Source of the DNA: Candidatus Poribacteria bacterium
GTDB taxonomy: Bacteria; Poribacteria; WGA-4E; GCA-2687025
NCBI GenBank assembly: GCA_018644665.1
Contig: JABGQA010000138.1
Location: 149,710-213,709, forward strand
Direction of reading: 5' to 3'
DNA: 64,000 bases
The translations under genes were made by a program, and so were the position numbers. The notes below the pieces were generated by a model. The model was not told the origin of the DNA and did no database searches. It saw nothing but the letters and a program-made list of their open reading frames with translations. Below are positions 8,078-16,881 of this stretch, piece by piece (the first letter of the stretch is position 1; the number at the start of each line of letters is the position of its first letter).

Positions 8078-10240
8078 CTACCCCTTGAACTTGTACGGGT
8101 CCGTGGCAAACTCCGCGACTGCCTGCGGGATGACGCCGCGCGCCGCATCCGTGACGTCGAGCATGAGGTTCGTCGGCGCGATGACGCGCCGCCGCCGGCT
8201 GATGCGGCCGAGCCGCTCTTCGCCGAGCGCCACGCGTTCCGCGGCGAGATCCGCGGTCGCCGGCTCAACGCATCCCGCGTGAAAGGCGTCACGGTCGATC
8301 AGGTCCAGACGCCGATCCCGCAGCCGTATGTGCAGCAGGTCGCCCGTCATCAGGTAGAGGATGTCGCCCCCAGCGGCTGCCTCGGGCGTCACGTGGCCGA
8401 TCGCGGCGCCGTATGAAACGCCGGAGAACCGACCGTCGCTGATCAACACGACGAGCGGGTTCAGGGCGTAGTTGTGGTTGATGTACTGTGTCGGCGTGAA
8501 CTGCTCGGGCATTCCGAACGCCACCGGCCCCTGACCACTGATGAGGATAGCGAGCTTCAGCGTCCGCTCCTTCGCCATCGCATCGAACAGATCGTCGTAG
8601 TCGAGGGCGGCGGCGGATTCGCCGGCGGTGTTCTCCGGCGCGGAGTTGTGATCGGCCATCGCCAGCAGGTCCTCGCGCGGGAACGCCCCCCCGTCGCGGA
8701 GTTCGTCGAGAAGGGCGACGTTGAGAAGCGCCTCGGTGGCCTCCTCTTCGTTCTCGTAATACAGGACGAAGTGCGCCTTCCCGTCGAACTCGTCGATCTG
8801 CGAGCTCTTCATGCCCGAGATCTTCACGACGGCCGACTCGATGAAGTTCCCCTTGAGCACATCCACTCCGCTGAACGGGCGGCGTGGAGTCGAGAGGATA
8901 ACCGGGTTCTTCGACACGCCGTCCGCGGACAGGTTCGACGTATCTGAGAGTCGCTCACGCCACGATGTGCCGGTCACCGTCGGCGCGTCGAGATGTACGG
9001 GGATGTCGTTCCGCATGAGTTCGTAGAGAACCGTCTCCATGCCGCGGATGTCACCGTCGCAGCACTGCTGCGCGAGGGCGTAGATGTCACGCCCTTCCGT
9101 CAATGAATAGTCGAAAATGTCGGGGACTGGGTGGGAATAGAGAATCTGCTCGTAATCGCCTAGATCGAACCGCACTCCCGCGTGGGCCATCGCGGCGACA
9201 AGGTGCATGACGAGGTTCGTGCTGCCGCCCGTCGCGGCAAAGACTCGGACGCAGTTCTCGATGTTCTCCCGGACGATGTTCCCGACGCTGAACGTGGCGT
9301 CGGCGCACGACAGCATCATCGGGTCGACCGCGCCGTCGATCTGCTCCTGCGTCGGCGGCTCCGTCAGCAACTCGACCGACGGGTGCACGATCCCGAACGC
9401 GCTCATCATGTTGCGCGAAGAGTTCCCCGTGCCGTTGAACGCACAGATGCCGCCCTTGCCGTCGCAGGCGTGCACGGACAGGTACTTCTCGAAGTGCTGC
9501 CGCTCGGCGTCGTCGATGACGCTCTCCTGCACCATTCGCTCGAAGATGCCTTGGAACGCCTGCGCCGACGCGCACTGTAGTACGTAGGCGGACGTGCCGC
9601 GGATGTCCTCGGCGAAGTGTGCCTTGCCCATCCGTTCCGCCTTGACGGCGGCGTCTTCGAGTTCGGCGAGCAGATCCTCCGGGATCGTGCCGCCCTTGAG
9701 GACGTGGGCGGGTGCGAACGTCGCGAAGACGTGCGCGTCTCCGCGCGCCTGGCGGGTCACATCGAGCGTGGCGAGTCCCGCGAGAATCGCCATCGGGGTC
9801 TTATCGCAGCCCTGTATCACGAACGCCCCGTGGTACGATTGCCCCTCCATCTGGTTCACGACCATGGATGTGACGGCGTTGCGCGACTGGAGCGAGTAGC
9901 ACATTCCTGCGTTGCTCTGCGCGGTGCCGTCGCAGACGACGGGGATGCCGAAGTAGAACGGCACGCCGCCCATCTTCCAGATGCGGTAGGCCGCCTTGAG
10001 GACAGTTTCCCAGTCCACGACGTGCGCGGGATGGTCGAGTGAGCCGCCGATGATCCCGACGCGGGGAGCGTTGGCGTGTAGGCGGTCGTAGATCGCGTCG
10101 AGGGGGTAATCGATGTCGTCGAAGTCCAGGGCGTACCGCGCGCGATCTAGGAGCCCGGCGACGCAGATGGGCTCGTTCGCCTTGCCCTGGATGTTGTCGC
10201 CGTAGTTGTTCGCCCCCTGAACGATCCTGAGTTCGCGCAT
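8078..10240 (-). CDS. IlvD/Edd-family dehydratase (sugar-acid dehydratase likely)
   Basis: I place the start at the ATG at 10240, preceded by GAGGAG at a 4-nt spacing; the open frame upstream is non-coding in appearance. The 720-aa product resembles the larger YjhG/YagF-like branch of the IlvD/Edd family more than the roughly 560-aa IlvD. Conserved parts are GIIGGSLDHPAHV, VVCDGTAQSNAGMCYSL (C103, C114), IQGCDKTP (C145) and ACDGKGGICAFNG (C259, C266); some of these Cys should bind the Fe-S cluster. The C-terminal swivel carries SDGRFSG. Dehydration of an aldonic acid such as xylonate to a 2-keto-3-deoxy acid fits the sugar kinase downstream and the KDPG-aldolase gene at the far end of the window. 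The substrate is inferred. Confidence 0.85.
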   Translation of the reverse strand: MRELRIVQGANNYGDNIQGKANEPICVAGLLDRARYALDFDDIDYPLDAIYDRLHANAPRVGIIGGSLDHPAHVVDWETVLKAAYRIWKMGGVPFYFGIPVVCDGTAQSNAGMCYSLQSRNAVTSMVVNQMEGQSYHGAFVIQGCDKTPMAILAGLATLDVTRQARGDAHVFATFAPAHVLKGGTIPEDLLAELEDAAVKAERMGKAHFAEDIRGTSAYVLQCASAQAFQGIFERMVQESVIDDAERQHFEKYLSVHACDGKGGICAFNGTGNSSRNMMSAFGIVHPSVELLTEPPTQEQIDGAVDPMMLSCADATFSVGNIVRENIENCVRVFAATGGSTNLVMHLVAAMAHAGVRFDLGDYEQILYSHPVPDIFDYSLTEGRDIYALAQQCCDGDIRGMETVLYELMRNDIPVHLDAPTVTGTSWRERLSDTSNLSADGVSKNPVILSTPRRPFSGVDVLKGNFIESAVVKISGMKSSQIDEFDGKAHFVLYYENEEEATEALLNVALLDELRDGGAFPREDLLAMADHNSAPENTAGESAAALDYDDLFDAMAKERTLKLAILISGQGPVAFGMPEQFTPTQYINHNYALNPLVVLISDGRFSGVSYGAAIGHVTPEAAAGGDILYLMTGDLLHIRLRDRRLDLIDRDAFHAGCVEPATADLAAERVALGEERLGRISRRRRVIAPTNLMLDVTDAARGVIPQAVAEFATDPYKFKG

Positions 10241-10582
10241 CGTGCTCCTCGGCTGCCTGCTCGCCCGCTTGCGATGGTGGCGTACTCTAACATGCGGGAA
10301 TACCCCTATCAACGCAGGTGGACGGCGGGCGGGCGAGGGGAACGGCGCGCGGTTCGGACGCGCGCGTGGCGGATGCCCCGGCCGAACGCGGGGCCGAATG
10401 CAGGAGGGCCGACTCGGTATGCGCGGAGTCGTGGTCGCCATAGGGCCGAGGGTCATGTGGATTCCGTGTAAGAAATCGACCGCGGTTGCATCAATAGGCA
10501 GCAGACGCATAAGCGGAACCATAGGCACGGACCGCGAACCGACGCCGTTGCGGCCCATACCTCACATCCGAGGAGATACCCC
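10241..10582. other. Divergent intergenic region between dehydratase operon and lipoprotein gene
   Basis: 342 bp with no supported gene. It must contain the promoter of the dehydratase operon (minus) and of the lipoprotein gene (plus). A GGAACC at 10515-10520 resembles an ECF-sigma -35 element and would fit the ECF-like sigma gene downstream, but I find no convincing -10 at the right spacing, so I do not call a promoter. The lipoprotein start is preceded by CCGAGGAGA, a clear ribosome site. Confidence 0.5.
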
Positions 10583-11143
10583 ATGCTGCACGCTAGCAGA
10601 GCATTTGCCGCGATCCTCGTCATACTCCCGGCCGCGATCGCCGGTTGCGGAGCCTCTTTGACCACCGAGGAAGGCGGCGAGGACGAGGGAGGCGAGGAAT
10701 CAGGCGTGCTATACGCGCTGGACGAAACCTACAACCAGGTCCGGGGCGGCGCCCGACTGATCCTGGCCTACGACGCGCAAGCCAATGCCTTCGTCGGCAC
10801 GGTAGAGAACACGACGAACGAGGCCCTGACCCGCGTCCGAGTTGAGGTGCACATCGCGAATGGGCCGGAACTTGGCCCAACGACGCCCGCCGACCTCGCG
10901 CCTGGCGTTGTGCGGGACGTGCGCCTCGACGGCCCCGAGTCGGACTTCGTAAGCTGGAACGCCCACGCGGAAGTCGGGAATGACGAGCACGGCGGCGCCG
11001 GGGACGAAGAGCATGACGGAGAGGGCGGCGAGCACGACAGCGGACGCGGGGAACATGACGGCGAACGCGGCGAGCATGGCGAGAGCCGCGGCGAAGAGGG
11101 AAGGCGCGGAGAACACAGCAGCGAGAGCGAGCGCTCACGCTAG
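10583..11143 (+). CDS. Lipoprotein with FxLYD-like domain and His/Glu/Gly-rich tail
   Basis: 186 aa. Residues 1-22 form a lipoprotein signal with lipobox IAGC (C22). An acidic linker follows, then a compact beta domain (about 45-130) with VGTVENTTNEALTRVRVEVH and LAPGVVRDVRL. This is the pattern of FxLYD-type domains that describe conserved outer-layer lipoproteins. From about residue 132 the chain becomes low complexity, with GEH and GEHD units repeated about six times together with E, D, R and S; it could bind divalent metals or stay disordered. A GAGGAG ribosome site is 8 nt upstream. A strong hairpin follows the stop. The sigma factor gene next door has a similar tail (see findings). Confidence 0.75.
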   Translation: MLHASRAFAAILVILPAAIAGCGASLTTEEGGEDEGGEESGVLYALDETYNQVRGGARLILAYDAQANAFVGTVENTTNEALTRVRVEVHIANGPELGPTTPADLAPGVVRDVRLDGPESDFVSWNAHAEVGNDEHGGAGDEEHDGEGGEHDSGRGEHDGERGEHGESRGEEGRRGEHSSESERSR

Positions 11144-11160
11144 CTAGCCTGTTCGGAGTT

Positions 11161-11189
11161 GGCCGCGGCGGCGCATCGCTGCCGCGGCC
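11161..11189 (+). terminator. GC-rich stem-loop after the lipoprotein gene
   Basis: A 12-bp stem (GGCCGCGGCGGC with GCTGCCGCGGCC, one G-T wobble at 11170/11180) and 5-nt loop GCATC, 17 nt after the stop codon. No U-tract follows, so it may be a U-less terminator or an mRNA 3' stabiliser. Confidence 0.55.
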
Positions 11190-11310
11190 CGCCCAGAGAT
11201 CGCGTCGCCACCTCGAAGGCCGGCCATCTCAGCCGACGCGCCCGCAACATTCGCTGTAAGGTTGCGGTGGTCGCGATAGCTCGCCGGTAGACGCATGAGC
11301 GAGAACAGAG

Positions 11311-12198
11311 ATGAACGCGCAGCAGTTCGACACGAGCGTGCTCGGACAGATCGAAGCGATCCGCCGTGTGGGGCGGAAGCGCCTCCGTCGGCCCACGGAT
11401 CTGGACGACTTCACGCACGAGGTGATCGCGCGCCTGTATGCCAGCCAAGACCAACTTCGTGACGACGAGAGATTCCCTCATTGGGCCGCGGTCACGGCCA
11501 AGAACCTCGCTGCGGAGTGGAATCGTAAGCGCGGGCCGGCGCTTCGCGATGTTCCTCCCGAGAGATCCCCCGCCGACCCAGCGCTGCTGGCCGAGCGACG
11601 GTCGGCATTGCACGGGGCGCTCGGGTCACTGGGCGCCGTCGAGCGGGACCTGCTCGTGGCACGGTATGTCGACGAGGCCAGCTACTCTGAGCTACAGGAG
11701 CGCCACGACCTGTCTTCCTCCGCGGTCGGCGTGCGTCTGCATCGCGCCAAGCGGAAGCTGCGTGGCCGGCTCCGGTGGCTCGTGGCCTCAATCGCCGCGC
11801 TCTTCCACACCAAGCACGCGCGCGCCTTCGGACAGATGCACATGGGACTGTCAGCGGGGTCCATGGCGTGCATCGCAGGTGTCGCCACGACGATCACGGT
11901 GGGCATCGGTTACGGATCCGTTCTATCCGCGAACTCCGATGGCGCGTCCTCGCAGGGGTCACTCACGACCGTTCGCGTTACTTCCCTTGGGCAAGCGGGG
12001 CGCGGCCTCCCGGCCCGCGGCGCCGTGCGTCTCGCCGAGGATGGGGCGCGCCTGACGGTGGAGGAGCACACCTTCGCCGGCGCGGACCGCATCGAACGCC
12101 ACGGCAACGGCGAACAAGGTCCCGAACACCGCGAGCGCGACGGGGAGCGACATGGCGACCGCCCGTCCCGCGAGTCGGACTCCGGGCACAGCGACTGA
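11311..12198 (+). CDS. ECF-like RNA polymerase sigma factor with C-terminal membrane anchor and charged tail
   Basis: 295 aa. Residues 5-75 fit sigma-70 region 2 (DLDDFTHEVIARLYAS, then FPHWAAVTAKNLAAEWNRKRG). Residues 98-158 fit region 4 with a helix-turn-helix (YSELQERHDLSSSAVGVRLH). After an amphipathic stretch, about residues 178-203 form one hydrophobic segment likely to span the membrane. The last 90 residues are hydrophilic, ending in a His/Glu/Gly/Arg/Ser-rich tail. A sigma factor tethered to the membrane is unusual; it could be held inactive until proteolysis or could sense through the extracytoplasmic tail. It probably directs an envelope regulon, perhaps including the adjacent lipoprotein. 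The start ATG is preceded by GAGAACAGAG, a modest ribosome site. Confidence 0.8.
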   Translation: MNAQQFDTSVLGQIEAIRRVGRKRLRRPTDLDDFTHEVIARLYASQDQLRDDERFPHWAAVTAKNLAAEWNRKRGPALRDVPPERSPADPALLAERRSALHGALGSLGAVERDLLVARYVDEASYSELQERHDLSSSAVGVRLHRAKRKLRGRLRWLVASIAALFHTKHARAFGQMHMGLSAGSMACIAGVATTITVGIGYGSVLSANSDGASSQGSLTTVRVTSLGQAGRGLPARGAVRLAEDGARLTVEEHTFAGADRIERHGNGEQGPEHRERDGERHGDRPSRESDSGHSD

Positions 12199-12293
12199 GC
12201 AGGGAGGCCAGGCCGCTGGGCCGGGTCAGGACCCCTGCTACGTGCGATCGCAGGCGTGCTGGCGTGATTGCCGCGCGATGCTAGCGCCGCCTT

Positions 12294-14060
12294 CTACAGC
12301 CGTTCGACTGGCGCCGTGTGGTTGGGATTCGCGGAGCCGACCGCCTTCCGCAGCAGCGACGTGTCGTGCTCGAGGTGGGCGTCAGGCGCGCCGCCGGAAA
12401 TGAGCAGTGAGATGAGCTCCTCGCGGTGAGGCAGGTCCAGGGGATCGAGCGCGACTAGCCTACGACCCCACCGAATCCGTTGCTCGCCGTTCTCGCCCGC
12501 CGACGCCAGGTCCATCAGCTTGCGCAAGGCCGTGCGCGCGATGTGAGGACAGGCGTCGTAAGCGGCTTCGTACAGCTCGGCGGCAGCGGGGTAGTCGCCA
12601 TCTCGCTCGGCCAAGTCCCCCAGCAGTTCGCATGTGCGCCAAAGCAGCAGGGCCGCCCGTTTGGCCTCGGCTCCGGGCTGGAACGGCGTGGCGTTGTAGT
12701 GGAACGTCAACGCACGATCGAGCCCAGACACGTCGGCCGTCCGAATCGGATACGTCATCGCCGGCGCCCGAATCGCCGCGGGACCCAGGTCGACCAGCAA
12801 CCGACGGGCCTGCGTGAGCAGCTCGGAGGCGCGCTGCCACTGCTTTCGCGCGATCCAGTAACGCCCGTGATTGTAGAGCGGATGCGCAGCGGTGGGGTCG
12901 GCCTCTGCAGCGAGGCGCCAGAGCGACGGTGGCGACCACGCTGGGTTGCTGCGCAGATGGCCGGCGCGGGCGGAACTGCCCAGGTCGTCCAACTCAGTGG
13001 CTAGCTCCGCGACCGCGACCCCGAGGAGGTCGTGCCATCGTGGATCGTCCCCGCGTGCAGGAGCTTCGCGTTGCGCAAGATCCAGGATCGCTTGGAGCAC
13101 GGCTGGCTGACGCCTGCTGCCCGGCCCCCAGTTGCCAAACCCACAGCTCAGCCCGATAAGGACGTCGTAAGCTGATCGCGAGGCCCTTTCGGGTCGGGGG
13201 GCCGCGACGATCTCTTCGAGGACGTCCACGAATGTCGCGCCGTACGGAGCGCTGGTCTTCTTTCGAGCCCTGTCAGCCATCGCCTGCGCCTGGTCGAGAT
13301 GCGTGAGGGCCCAGCCGATGCGGTCCGCGAGAGTGTGCCCATCGTAGAAGAGGACCTCATCCTCGTCGAAGTAATCGGACGTGCCGAGGTTGTACGACTC
13401 GCACAACAGCAGGGCGCCGCACACGGACGCTTCGAAGTTCCGAGCGTTCACGCCCTGCTGCACCGACCACGCGGCGTGGTTCACGACGATCTTCGTATTG
13501 CAGAGCGTGTCGCGGTACTGGTCGGGCGTCAGCCCGCTCAAGATGCGTACGTCAGCCTTCGCCGAAAGCGGGTAGAGCGCGCGAAGCCCCTCAACGCGGC
13601 CGGCGTACTGCTCCTGAGGGGTTGCACGGCCGATGAACGCGACATCGTGTCGTCGCGCCGCCAATGGCAACGGAGGGTCGTCGGGCTCGACGCGTGAGAA
13701 GTTCCCCATGGGGCAGAACGTCCTCGTCTTCTCTGGGAAGAGACGCGACAGGCCGGCCGTGCCGCTGGCATCTACCAGGATGTGGTCGAACGCGTTCGCG
13801 TGCGCTATCAGGGCATCGGCCCACTGCTGCCAGTCGACGAGCACGGCGACTGTGGGGCAGGCGCATGCCTCCATGTCCGGCGGCAGGGGGAAGGTCTCCG
13901 CCAGGACAACGACCAGAACATCGGCCCACTCCGGCGTCAACCCCACCGCGGCGAACGACTCGCCGAGAGTGGAGCCGTACGGCAACCACGCGGCCGCGCA
14001 ACCTTTCGGTGGCGGGTAGAACTGCCCGCAGTAGTTGGAGCCCATATAGGCCATGCGCAT
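12294..14060 (-). CDS. CgeB-like glycosyltransferase with C-terminal TPR-like region
   Basis: 588 aa. The N-terminal half (about 1-330) resembles CgeB/DUF3880-type glycosyltransferases. It has an N-terminal Rossmann strand (MRMAYMGSNYCG), a DVAFIGRATPQEQYAGR segment, and the GT-B donor-site region with NTKIVVNHAAW and FEASVCGALLLCES, as in Glyco_trans_1_2. The C-terminal half consists of helical repeats with WHDLLGVAVAELATEL and ASELLTQARRLLVDLG. It likely decorates protein or polysaccharide with sugar from a nucleotide donor in the cytoplasm. Next to it is a broken TPR gene on the same strand, and a second CgeB-like gene lies 1.7 kb away on the other strand. Confidence 0.78.
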   Translation of the reverse strand: MRMAYMGSNYCGQFYPPPKGCAAAWLPYGSTLGESFAAVGLTPEWADVLVVVLAETFPLPPDMEACACPTVAVLVDWQQWADALIAHANAFDHILVDASGTAGLSRLFPEKTRTFCPMGNFSRVEPDDPPLPLAARRHDVAFIGRATPQEQYAGRVEGLRALYPLSAKADVRILSGLTPDQYRDTLCNTKIVVNHAAWSVQQGVNARNFEASVCGALLLCESYNLGTSDYFDEDEVLFYDGHTLADRIGWALTHLDQAQAMADRARKKTSAPYGATFVDVLEEIVAAPRPERASRSAYDVLIGLSCGFGNWGPGSRRQPAVLQAILDLAQREAPARGDDPRWHDLLGVAVAELATELDDLGSSARAGHLRSNPAWSPPSLWRLAAEADPTAAHPLYNHGRYWIARKQWQRASELLTQARRLLVDLGPAAIRAPAMTYPIRTADVSGLDRALTFHYNATPFQPGAEAKRAALLLWRTCELLGDLAERDGDYPAAAELYEAAYDACPHIARTALRKLMDLASAGENGEQRIRWGRRLVALDPLDLPHREELISLLISGGAPDAHLEHDTSLLRKAVGSANPNHTAPVERL

Positions 14061-14109
14061 GGATGAACTGTCCTCATTCGCGTGTCAGCGGTGGCGCCCT
14101 AGCGGCTGG

Positions 14110-14944
14110 TCATTCCGCGACCTGCTGGAGCAGCGCCTGTATTGCGTTCCGTGTGCGCACGATCCGGTCCGGCTGGATGGCGCCCTCGACCCGCAGGATG
14201 TTCCATGAGCCCATGTCGATCAAGCCCGTGTCCAGGTCGGCGCTCGCCTGGGTCAGGGCTCTGCGGGCTTTCACGTGATCCGTGCGGACGTACGCGGCGC
14301 CGAGGCCCACCAACACGCCTATACGAGAAGCGTCCGCATACGTGTACGGCAGTCGCGCCCGTTCCGGGAAATCCATGACCTCGGGTACCGGATGCAGCGG
14401 AGGAACAGATCCGACAGTTCATAGTACGCGTCGCCGAAGTGCGGCTCCAAGGAGATGACCGTCCGAAGAGCCGGGTCGTTGCTGCGCCGTCGCCCATCTC
14501 GTTGGCCGCCCGAGCCAGGCACGCGACCGCGTCGCCGTCGTCTGTCGCGGTCCGCGCGGCCTTCAGCCGCCGATCGCGCGCGTGGGCCCACTCGCCCGCC
14601 TCGAATAGCGAAATCCCGAGACACGTGTATAACTGCGGCAGGCGAATGGAGCGCAGGCGTGCCGCGCGTTCAGTCCCAACAAGATCGAGATAGGAGGCGA
14701 TATCGTCACGAAGCCTCACGTCGTTCAGCGTGACCAGGCCTTCGAGTGAAGCAGGCGAAACGTCCGACGGCCGGCCGCTCGCGAAGCGATCGATCGCATT
14801 CTGTAGTCCCTTTGCGGCGTGGCGCGAGCCGATGTCGTGGGGCGCCCGTCCCATGTCGACACCGTTCCTCGCGGACGGGATAGAGAGCGCCCGATCCGGT
14901 GAGGAAGGCCCAGCTGTGCACGAGCGTGGCGACTCTCGACTCAC
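14110..14944 (-). pseudogene. Frameshifted TPR-type gene next to glycosyltransferase
   Basis: Three reading frames must be joined to recover one protein. The first, from the start near 14944, covers ASLEGLVTLNDVRLRDDIAS through CLARAANEMGDGAA, a TPR-like helical protein. A shift near 14470-14490 moves to the frame encoding TVISLEPHFGDAYYELSDLF. A second shift near 14385 moves to the frame encoding VMDFPERARLPYTYADASRI through to the stop at 14110. Each piece is coherent and the order is collinear, so two 1- or 2-base indels are the simplest explanation. Function before decay is unknown; proximity suggests a partner of the glycosyltransferase. Assembly error is the alternative. Confidence 0.65.
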
Positions 14945-15331
14945 GTTGAAAGGGCGAGCGCGCTCCTCGCCGTGACGATGAAGCTTAGACCTTGGGGCCC
15001 TATGTCATCGCGGGCGGGTCGAGGCCGTGACGACACAGAGAATCCGTGCGAAACTGGATTGCACCGGCTCGCACGAACGCGGGGGATCTCGAACGACCGG
15101 GTGTGCCATCCTGACGGGACGTGTCAGCGGCCACACGAGGCCGGCCAGGACGCATTGCCGCCCCACGAGGCGGATCGCCCGTTCGATGGGATGTTGGGAA
15201 CGCGGAACTCGCGTCCGCCGACAGTCGACCTGCTCCCCGGCTGAGACGTTGGGCAAGGTCTAGCGGAAAGACACGGGACGTCCACCAGCCGTGAGGACGC
15301 GGCCGCTCTCGTGGCTAGCTCCGAAGACCCT
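14945..15331. other. Non-coding region upstream of methyltransferase remnant
   Basis: About 390 bp in which no frame gives a recognisable protein. Short frames here are arginine-rich and lack ribosome sites. Given decayed genes on both sides, it probably contains further gene debris. Confidence 0.4.
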
Positions 15332-15532
15332 ATGCGCGGCCCGACGGACGTGGCGGAGTTGTGTGGGTTGGCGAACGCGTACATCGCCGGACCGTGAATT
15401 CCGAGTGCTGGAGATTGGGTCTTGGGCCGGCGGCTCGGATCTGCGCTGGGCCGCGGCCATCGCAGCCCTTTGTGAGCGGACCGGCGGCGGCGTGTGCGTC
15501 GACGGGGATCCAAGTGGGAGAATGCCGGGTTA
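15332..15532 (+). pseudogene. Remnant of a class I SAM-dependent methyltransferase
   Basis: An ATG frame from 15332 encodes RGPTDVAELCGLANAYIAG, then hits a stop at 15395. The +1-shifted frame from 15390 continues as EFRVLEIGSWAGGS (SAM-binding motif I), LRWAAAIAALCERTGGGV and CVDGDP (acidic motif II position), then stops at 15532. Together these make the first 65 or so residues of a Rossmann methyltransferase, with the rest missing. It sits between two glycosyltransferase genes, a normal place for a sugar or peptide methyltransferase. The motif match is good but short. Confidence 0.55.
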
Positions 15533-15753
15533 GGCGGGTGACACCCGCGGCGGGCACTGCGGCCTAGCGGGGATGCGAAGTTGTCTCCGGGCGCCTCGAG
15601 TCGGGACCCACCCCGCGCGAAGAGACGCTGGACGATCGCTGCCCCGCTCTATAGGCCGCGAGTCACCCAAGGTGACCATGGCAACGGTGTCGCGCAGGAT
15701 CGCGTGCACAGGCCGGCTCCCCGCCACGACGCAAACGCGAAGGCGCCGTCAGT

Positions 15754-16881
15754 ATGGATTCCGAACCAAGGCCGACCGCCGTCGATAGCATGGCGCAGCG
15801 CCGGGCCGACGAAATCGGCCGGGTCTCACAGTCCATCTACGACGAGCTGTTGGTGGCTCCCCGGGTCAGAAACTGGGTGCGATCTCGGCCCGCGATTTGC
15901 TTCTACGGCCACTCGCAGCCGGCGCGGAATGTGCAGATACGGGGGCTGCGCGACGCGGCGCGCAGTTGGGGAATCCCGTTCCACTGGGTCACCGTCGGCG
16001 ACGAGCGCTTGTTGGCACAACTGCTCAAATATGACCACGTTCTGTTCATCACGACGGCGACCTTCCTGCGGGTCGCCGCCGCGCTCCTCGCGAGGCGAAA
16101 CGGCGCTATCGCGCTCGTCGCGAACTGGTACACGCCACCCGACTCTCCCGTAATCTGGCCCCACACGCCGGCCGATATCGCAGCCCTCGACGAGTGCCGT
16201 GAACACATCGCCGTTGTCCTCTCAGAGTGCGCACCCGAGGGCAAGGGGAAGTACTGCCGCGGGTTCATCGACAACCACGGCATTCCCGTGATGTCGTTCA
16301 CGTGGGGGATCAACCTGCTCCGGCACTTCCCCGTCGCCGTGCCTAAGGTTGCGGAGCTGGTCTTCCTGGGCTCCTACTTCGAGAAGACCACGCGTATCAA
16401 CGACTACTTCGGCGAGCCGCTTCGGAGATTCAGACACACGATCTACGGCGCAGGCTGGAGCAGTTCTCCCTTCCCAATACCAGACCGCATGTTGGAGGAC
16501 TTCGACGCCGTGGCCCCCACGCTGTATTCGGGCCACACGATCTCTCTGAACGTGCATCACCCGTATGAGGAGGAGGGGTTCACGTGCAACGAGAGGACGT
16601 TCAATTCGGTCGGTTGTGGCGGCTTCCACATCAGTGACTACGCGCCGCGGATCCGGGACCACTTCCCAGCAGATGAGGTAGTGGTCGCGGACAACCCCGG
16701 CGACTTCCTCGCGAAGATCGAACACTTCGTCCAGAACCCGGAGGAGCGGCTGCCGTACATCGAAAAGGCCAGACGACGCGTCGTGGAGAACCACACGTAT
16801 CACCACCGGCTGTGCGATCTGCTTTGGTACGTGATCGAGGGCAAGACGCGGTATGGGCACTGTCCTGTCCTCGAGAGCTAA
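15754..16881 (+). CDS. CgeB-like glycosyltransferase
   Basis: 375 aa. The C-terminal half is a clear Glyco_trans_1_2/CgeB donor domain: LNVHHPYEEEGFTCNERTFN, then VGCGGFHISDYAPRIRDHF, then EVVVADNPGDFLAKIEHFVQ and ENHTYHHR. The N-terminal half has Rossmann-like strands (AICFYGHSQPARN, VLFITTATFLR). It should transfer a sugar from a nucleotide donor. No signal peptide or membrane segment is present. It starts at an ATG at 15754 with no strong ribosome site; a second ATG 13 codons in (15790) is possible. Its partners in this locus are decayed (see the methyltransferase remnant and TPR pseudogene), so it may be an orphan. Confidence 0.82.
   Translation: MDSEPRPTAVDSMAQRRADEIGRVSQSIYDELLVAPRVRNWVRSRPAICFYGHSQPARNVQIRGLRDAARSWGIPFHWVTVGDERLLAQLLKYDHVLFITTATFLRVAAALLARRNGAIALVANWYTPPDSPVIWPHTPADIAALDECREHIAVVLSECAPEGKGKYCRGFIDNHGIPVMSFTWGINLLRHFPVAVPKVAELVFLGSYFEKTTRINDYFGEPLRRFRHTIYGAGWSSSPFPIPDRMLEDFDAVAPTLYSGHTISLNVHHPYEEEGFTCNERTFNSVGCGGFHISDYAPRIRDHFPADEVVVADNPGDFLAKIEHFVQNPEERLPYIEKARRRVVENHTYHHRLCDLLWYVIEGKTRYGHCPVLES

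Noticed and set aside
10515..10545. ECF-type promoter with GGAACC
   Set aside because: No matching -10 at 15-17 bp; only one element is convincing.
10241..10558. N-terminal extension of the IlvD/Edd dehydratase by 106 codons
   Set aside because: Proline/arginine-rich shadow sequence; the ATG at 10240 has GAGGAG at correct spacing.
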